Shown piece after piece: positions 7,879 through 11,159 of a stretch of 11,159 nt of DNA (position 1 is its first letter; each line of letters begins with the position of its first letter). The DNA comes from CAZRIE01 sp964600075 (GTDB taxonomy: Bacteria > Bacteroidota > Bacteroidia > Flavobacteriales > Flavobacteriaceae): the NCBI GenBank assembly GCA_964600075.1, contig CAZRIE010000131.1, positions 1-11,159 of the forward strand, in the 5' to 3' direction. The notes under the pieces were generated by a model. It ran no database searches and was not told the DNA's origin. It worked only from the letters and a program-made list of their open reading frames with translations. Made by a program: the position numbers and the translations under genes.

Positions 7879-9927
7879 ATGTCCGAATTCATTTTTATTT
7901 TTTTTGCGGGAATCGCCCTCACGGCGGGCCTAAGCTATGTTGGTTTCAGTCTTTTCAAAAATGGAAGCCGCGAAGAACTCTTTTTTGGACTTTTTTCTAG
8001 CTGCGCTGGAATCTATTACATTCTGAACTCTATAGATTCGGCGCCCGTTGAAGCAACCATGCTTTTTGCCACAGCCATGTTTATACTTTTTCCTTGGTAC
8101 CTTGCGTATCAAGCACAATATATTAGAAAAAATCTTTTGTGGCTGATTACTGTGCTTGGAGCAGCATATTTTCTATCCGTCTTATTGTTCAATTTTCTTA
8201 ACATGCCTAATATTCGGTATTTCTTTAGCTATAGTGTGTATTTATTAACAAGCATCTATTGCATCGGGAGTATTCGATCGCTTAGTAAAAGTAAGGATGT
8301 ACCGCTTTGGCCATTTATCTTTGTTACAGGGTATTATATTCTTTTTACAGCGGAAGAAGTGGCCCAAAATAATATAGAGGCCATCTTCCCTTGGCGAAAA
8401 TTTATTGATTTTGCTTACCTCGATCTGTTTCCAATCACCATCATCGCCTTTAAACTCACCTTGTTGATCTATGATCACTGGATGAAAACCACCCTGCAAA
8501 AGGAAGTGAGCCTCTATAAAAACAATATCAATACCATTCTCAATCAGACGAAAAAATTTGTGCTATCCATAGATTTAAACGGTTCTATTCTATTTGTAAA
8601 CCCTTATTTTCAAGAGTTCTTTGAAAATGATACGCAACTACTGGATTCAAATTTAGATCAACTCATCGGCAAAGAATCAAAACACGTTTTTCAGAATATA
8701 GTTTTGGGAAGTGAGGAATCAAGTGGAGATTTTGTTTGTAAAATCAAAACAGACAAAGGAATACGTACCATAGCTTGGTCCTTCGTGAGGTTAGGGCGTA
8801 ATCCTTCTCTGAAAGACGGGCAGTATGTATCTCTTTTTGGCACCGATATCAGTGCGCAAATAGAAACAGAGGAGCAACTGAGAAAGGCATTTGACCAGCT
8901 GAAGGTCCTAAAAAACAAATTGCAAACAGAAAACATTCAGTTGCGAAATGATACTTTGGTAAATAGTACTTATGGGGATCTCATAGGAAAAAGCCCTAAT
9001 TTCAATTATGTATTGAATCGGGTTGCGGATGTTGCAGAACTAGACGTTCCTGTCCTGTTGGAGGGGGAAACTGGAGTGGGCAAAGAATTGATCGCCAACG
9101 CAATTCATTTGCAGAGTCAAAGAAAGGCCAAAGCCTTTATAAAAGTTAATTGTGCTGCCATTCCCTTCGATTTAATCGAAAGTGAATTATTTGGATATGA
9201 AAAGGGGGCTTTCACTGGTGCTGATCGTTTGAAATTGGGAATGTTCGAACTTGCACAGAATGGTACCATATTCCTCGATGAAATTGGTGAATTGCCACCT
9301 CTCGTCCAGCCAAAATTATTACGGGCTTTGCAAGAAGGGCAGATCCAGCGCCTTGGAGCAGAAAAAGTGATTCAATTGAATGTTAGGATTTTGGCAGCAA
9401 CAAATTGCAACTTACAAGACGAAGTAGAACAAGGCAGGTTCCGCTCTGACTTGTATTACCGTCTTAATGTTTTTCCTATTACGGTGCCACCCTTACGTAA
9501 AAGAAAAGACGACATTCCTCTTTTGGTGGAGGCCTTTTGTAAACAGTTTGCCGAGAAGTATTCAAAATATATAAAACATATTTCATCGTCATTAATGGAT
9601 GACTTGGTAGATTATTCATGGCCAGGGAATATTAGGCAGCTTCGTAATGTGATCGAGCGCGCTGTTATAACCTCCAGTGAGTCGATATTAAAACTAGCGA
9701 ATCCACTACCCCTTGAAGTGAACTTATCCAGTGGGAACGATGCTATACCGTTTCAGGAAATTACAGATATAGTACCATTAGAATTGTTTGAAAAAAATTA
9801 CATTGCACATGTCCTGGAACACTGTAATTGGAAAATATCAGGTAGAGGTGGTGCTTCAGAAATACTAGATTTGCCGCCTAGTACGTTGCGGTCGAAAATG
9901 AAAAAACTGGGAATCTCTACCCCTTAA
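7879..9927 (+). CDS. Membrane-bound sigma-54-dependent activator (7TM-PAS-AAA+-Fis HTH)
   Basis: 682 residues. About 1-200 holds seven hydrophobic segments (roughly 4-25, 33-51, 58-77, 86-107, 112-131, 143-158, 178-199) with short loops, like a 7TM sensory module. A PAS-like domain follows at about 215-328 (FVLSIDLNGSILFVNPYFQEFF ... SLFGTDIS), then a coiled coil at 329-360. The AAA+ sigma-54 interaction domain is complete: Walker A GETGVGKE (396-403), GAFTGA (443-448), Walker B IFLDEIGE (464-471), arginine-finger region FRSDLYYRL (521-529, Arg522 and Arg528), and sensor II WPGNIRQL (581-588). The C-terminal Fis-type helix-turn-helix is GRGGASEIL ... STLRSKMKKLGI (656-679). It lacks a receiver domain, so the signal probably comes through the membrane part or the PAS domain. 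With GAFTGA intact it should remodel sigma-54 holoenzyme. It is the obvious candidate activator for the promoters at 1521 and 10084. Confidence 0.93.
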   Translation: MSEFIFIFFAGIALTAGLSYVGFSLFKNGSREELFFGLFSSCAGIYYILNSIDSAPVEATMLFATAMFILFPWYLAYQAQYIRKNLLWLITVLGAAYFLSVLLFNFLNMPNIRYFFSYSVYLLTSIYCIGSIRSLSKSKDVPLWPFIFVTGYYILFTAEEVAQNNIEAIFPWRKFIDFAYLDLFPITIIAFKLTLLIYDHWMKTTLQKEVSLYKNNINTILNQTKKFVLSIDLNGSILFVNPYFQEFFENDTQLLDSNLDQLIGKESKHVFQNIVLGSEESSGDFVCKIKTDKGIRTIAWSFVRLGRNPSLKDGQYVSLFGTDISAQIETEEQLRKAFDQLKVLKNKLQTENIQLRNDTLVNSTYGDLIGKSPNFNYVLNRVADVAELDVPVLLEGETGVGKELIANAIHLQSQRKAKAFIKVNCAAIPFDLIESELFGYEKGAFTGADRLKLGMFELAQNGTIFLDEIGELPPLVQPKLLRALQEGQIQRLGAEKVIQLNVRILAATNCNLQDEVEQGRFRSDLYYRLNVFPITVPPLRKRKDDIPLLVEAFCKQFAEKYSKYIKHISSSLMDDLVDYSWPGNIRQLRNVIERAVITSSESILKLANPLPLEVNLSSGNDAIPFQEITDIVPLELFEKNYIAHVLEHCNWKISGRGGASEILDLPPSTLRSKMKKLGISTP

Positions 9928-9953
9928 AAGCTACCACTTCTCCATATACAGCC

Positions 9954-9983
9954 ACGATATTTCGCGAAGCGCGAAATATGACG
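9954..9983. promoter_or_regulatory. Perfect CG-rich palindrome, candidate activator site or intergenic repeat
   Basis: ATATTTCGCG (9957-9966), loop AAG, CGCGAAATAT (9970-9979) is a perfect 10-bp inverted repeat 29 bases after the activator stop codon. There is no T-run after it, so it is not a classical terminator. The centre lies about 116 bases upstream of the TGG at 10084, fitting an upstream activator site. Ends ACGA and ATATGACG resemble the site at 1412-1440. Highly structured palindromes like this also occur as dispersed REP-like repeats, which cannot be excluded from one window. Confidence 0.5.
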
Positions 9984-10050
9984 AATACAGAACTTTCCAG
10001 AAAGCCCGTCGTCTTCATTATTTTTAAACGTAACATTCTTATAATAAGAA

Positions 10051-10081
10051 AGTTAAAAAATATTTTTAATATTTTTTAACT
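10051..10081. repeat. Perfect 14-bp AT-rich inverted repeat next to the promoter
   Basis: AGTTAAAAAATATT (10051-10064), loop TTT, AATATTTTTTAACT (10068-10081): every base pairs. It ends two bases before the TGGC of the sigma-54-like promoter, and its right arm includes the TTTTTTAAC tract shared with the transporter promoter. It could be a terminator for transcription coming out of the activator gene, an AT-rich bendable UP-like segment, or an operator. AT-rich hairpins of this strength in RNA are weak. Confidence 0.55.
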
Positions 10082-10109
10082 ACTGGCATGATGCTTGGCT
10101 AGGGCAACA
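10072..10109 (+). promoter_or_regulatory. Sigma-54-like promoter of the ABM/Spy/sulfatase-like operon
   Basis: TGGCAT (10084-10089), five bases, then TTGG followed by C (10095-10099). The -24 element is good; the -12 element reads TTGGC where TTGC is expected, so either one base differs or the GC is one base further away. The predicted transcript start is near 10110, about 30 bases before the first ORF. The 38-base block shares 27 positions with the element before the transporter gene, which is the main reason for accepting two sub-consensus sites. Confidence 0.5.
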
Positions 10110-10138
10110 AGCAATCACACCACCCAAAAATCAATTCG

Positions 10139-10420
10139 ATGTACATGATCGTTCTACGTTTTCAAATACCCAATAGTAAGCTACACGAATTTAACCTTGC
10201 GCACAGACGATTGGTCAGGTGGCCCGTATATACTCTTTTTAATACCGAAACAAACACCAACCATCAAGTTTTCGAAGTATTACGGAAGTGGGAAAATGAA
10301 GTCGTAATGAACAAAGACCTCAACAGCGCAGAGTACCATAATCTGATGGGGGCGATCAAGGTTTTAGGGGAAATTAAAGAATCGAATATTTATAATACTA
10401 AAATATTTAGAGCGTCCTGA
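10139..10420 (+). CDS. Small ABM-like (dimeric alpha/beta barrel) protein
   Basis: 93 residues with no signal peptide, so cytoplasmic. It starts with a strand MIVLRFQIP (3-11), a helix KLHEFNLAHRRLV (14-26), a strand pair YTLFN/HQVFEVLRKWEN (31-53), a helix LNSAEYHNLMGAIKVLG (61-77) and a last strand SNIYNTKIF (82-90). The order beta-alpha-beta-beta-alpha-beta, with the Val-Phe-Glu-Val ... Trp-Glu-Asn stretch and the NSAEYHNL helix, resembles the antibiotic biosynthesis monooxygenase (ABM, PF03992) fold. Members act as small monooxygenases, heme-degrading enzymes or ligand-binding dimers; I see no residue that decides. A second ATG at 10145 is possible. It is the first gene after the sigma-54-like promoter and lies 55 bp before the Spy-like gene. 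Confidence 0.6.
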   Translation: MYMIVLRFQIPNSKLHEFNLAHRRLVRWPVYTLFNTETNTNHQVFEVLRKWENEVVMNKDLNSAEYHNLMGAIKVLGEIKESNIYNTKIFRAS

Positions 10421-10475
10421 ACTATACGAAGTTTCAAAAAAAATTAGAAGAGTAAACATCTAACACACAATTAAT

Positions 10476-10946
10476 ATGAAAATGAAACAGATTTTATTAT
10501 TTGCAAGTACATTGTTTTTTGCCTTAGCTATTAATGCACAAACCGAAAATGACTACCTAGAAATAACTCGTGATGTACTAAAAACTGAAAAAAAGGCTGC
10601 GATTGCCGATGTGATGCAACTCACAGAGGCCGAGAGCCAACCATTTTGGAATCTTTACAACGAATACCAAGGCGAACTTTACACCATCCACAACAAACGG
10701 ATTTCGATTATTAAGGATTTCGCAAAAAATTATGAAAGCCTTAGCAACGAAAAAGCTGACGAATTGTGGATAAACTACATGAATTATCAAACTGAACTTC
10801 TAAAACTTAAAAAAGAATACTACAAAAAGTTTAAAAAGGTACTTCCAGTTGGTAAAGCGGCGCGTTTTTTCCAGGCCGAAAATAAGATTGAAACATTGGT
10901 CAACGCACAACTTGCACTAGAAATTCCAATGATTGAAACGAAATAA
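10476..10946 (+). CDS. Secreted helical protein, Spy/LTXXQ-like
   Basis: 156 residues. A signal peptide ends at NAQ (Gln22). The mature part is almost entirely helical and highly charged. VMQLTEAESQPFWNLYNEYQ (46-65) has the LT-x-x-(E/Q)-x-x-x-F-W pattern of the LTXXQ motif in Spy/CpxP-like periplasmic proteins, repeated in weaker form at LSNEKADELWINYMNYQ (89-105). A basic stretch at 109-121 (LKKLKKEYYKKFKK-like) precedes VLPVGKAARFFQAENKI (122-138). Related proteins in Bacteroidota are annotated as hypothetical; E. coli Spy is a periplasmic chaperone, but a chaperone role here is inference. It may protect or mature an exported partner of the same operon, such as the sulfatase whose vestige follows 68 bp downstream. 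Confidence 0.65.
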   Translation: MKMKQILLFASTLFFALAINAQTENDYLEITRDVLKTEKKAAIADVMQLTEAESQPFWNLYNEYQGELYTIHNKRISIIKDFAKNYESLSNEKADELWINYMNYQTELLKLKKEYYKKFKKVLPVGKAARFFQAENKIETLVNAQLALEIPMIETK

Positions 10947-11014
10947 AAGAAATTAAAGAAGAAAGAAGTTTTTGCTCCAACTATAGATTTATTACTGACA
11001 TTAATTTAAACTTT

Positions 11015-11113
11015 ATGACAATGAGAGCAAGATTTACTTTAACGGCAATAGCACTACTATTTTTTATTGGTGTGTGCGCACAAAAGAAACCCAATATCGT
11101 AGGCGATAAATAA
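11015..11113 (+). pseudogene. 32-codon ORF resembling a sulfatase with its core deleted
   Basis: The frame opens with ATG at 11015 (a second ATG at 11021), encodes a clear Sec signal peptide ending VCAQ (residue 23), then KKPNIV and GDK before TAA at 11111. Secreted sulfatases of PF00884 typically begin their mature chain with KKPNI(L/V)-(V/I)-I-x-GDD, where the Asp pair binds Ca2+. Here only KKPNIV and GDK remain. Either three residues were lost and a stop followed, or a large in-frame deletion joined the extreme N-terminus to the last codons, because a terminator hairpin follows 6 bases later. It is intact as an ORF, so a short secreted peptide is an alternative, but I know of no such family. 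Confidence 0.5.
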
Positions 11114-11119
11114 ATGACT

Positions 11120-11149
11120 AAAACAGCCTACTGTGAGGCACGCTGTTTT
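11120..11149 (+). terminator. Terminator hairpin closing the operon
   Basis: AAAACAGC (11120-11127) and GCTGTTTT (11142-11149) form a perfect 8-bp stem around a 14-base loop, with the U-tract built into the 3' arm as is common in Bacteroidota. A competing inner pairing GCCT/AGGC (11126-11129 and 11136-11139) is possible. It sits 6 bases after the stop of the 32-codon ORF. Confidence 0.65.
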
Positions 11150-11159
11150 CAATGATATA

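Noticed and set aside
7730..7933. Plus-strand 67-codon open frame overlapping the activator start
   Set aside because: It starts inside the 7709-7738 hairpin region, overlaps the first membrane segment of the activator in another frame and has no recognisable features.
1..11159. CRISPR array, insertion sequence, tRNA or rRNA genes
   Set aside because: No regular repeat-spacer pattern, no transposase-like protein or terminal repeats, and no tRNA or rRNA signature were seen on reading the window.

Overview
The window looks like chromosomal DNA from a member of the Bacteroidota, most likely a (probably marine) flavobacterium. This is an inference. It rests on AT-rich DNA without Shine-Dalgarno sequences, Sec signal peptides that end in Ala-Gln, AsmA_2, DUF4421 and Phenol_MetA_deg-type envelope proteins, and the resemblance to arylsulfatase neighbourhoods. 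All genes I can support lie on the plus strand.

Layout. (1) 1-1218: the last codons of a probable arylsulfatase, a rho-independent terminator, then a HAD-fold phosphatase lipoprotein. (2) 1219-1586: a 368-bp gap holding an imperfect palindrome and, about 95 bp further on, a sigma-54-like promoter. (3) 1587-2540: an outer-membrane transporter-like barrel, followed by a long-stem terminator. (4) 2758-6986: a 1051-residue AsmA-family protein (TTG start) overlapping by ATGA with a DUF4421 barrel. (5) 7157-7705: a small outer-membrane barrel. (6) 7879-9927: a 682-residue sigma-54 activator with seven predicted membrane segments, a PAS-like domain, an AAA+ domain and a Fis-type helix-turn-helix. 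(7) 9928-10138: a regulatory gap with a perfect CG-rich palindrome, a perfect 14-bp AT-rich inverted repeat and a second sigma-54-like promoter. (8) 10139-11113: a probable operon of a small ABM-like protein, a secreted Spy-like helical protein and a 32-codon ORF that looks like the two ends of a sulfatase gene with the middle deleted, closed by a terminator hairpin.

How the parts may fit together. The two sigma-54-like promoters resemble each other over about 38 bp (27 matches by my count). Each has a palindrome roughly 95-120 bp upstream, where an activator of this class would bind. The only bacterial enhancer-binding protein in the window sits between them and is built as a membrane sensor. 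My main hypothesis is a local regulon in which this membrane activator switches on an outer-membrane transporter and an ABM/Spy/sulfatase operon, possibly for uptake and desulfation of a sulfated compound. The substrate is unknown, and the AsmA/DUF4421/OMP genes may be unrelated envelope genes.
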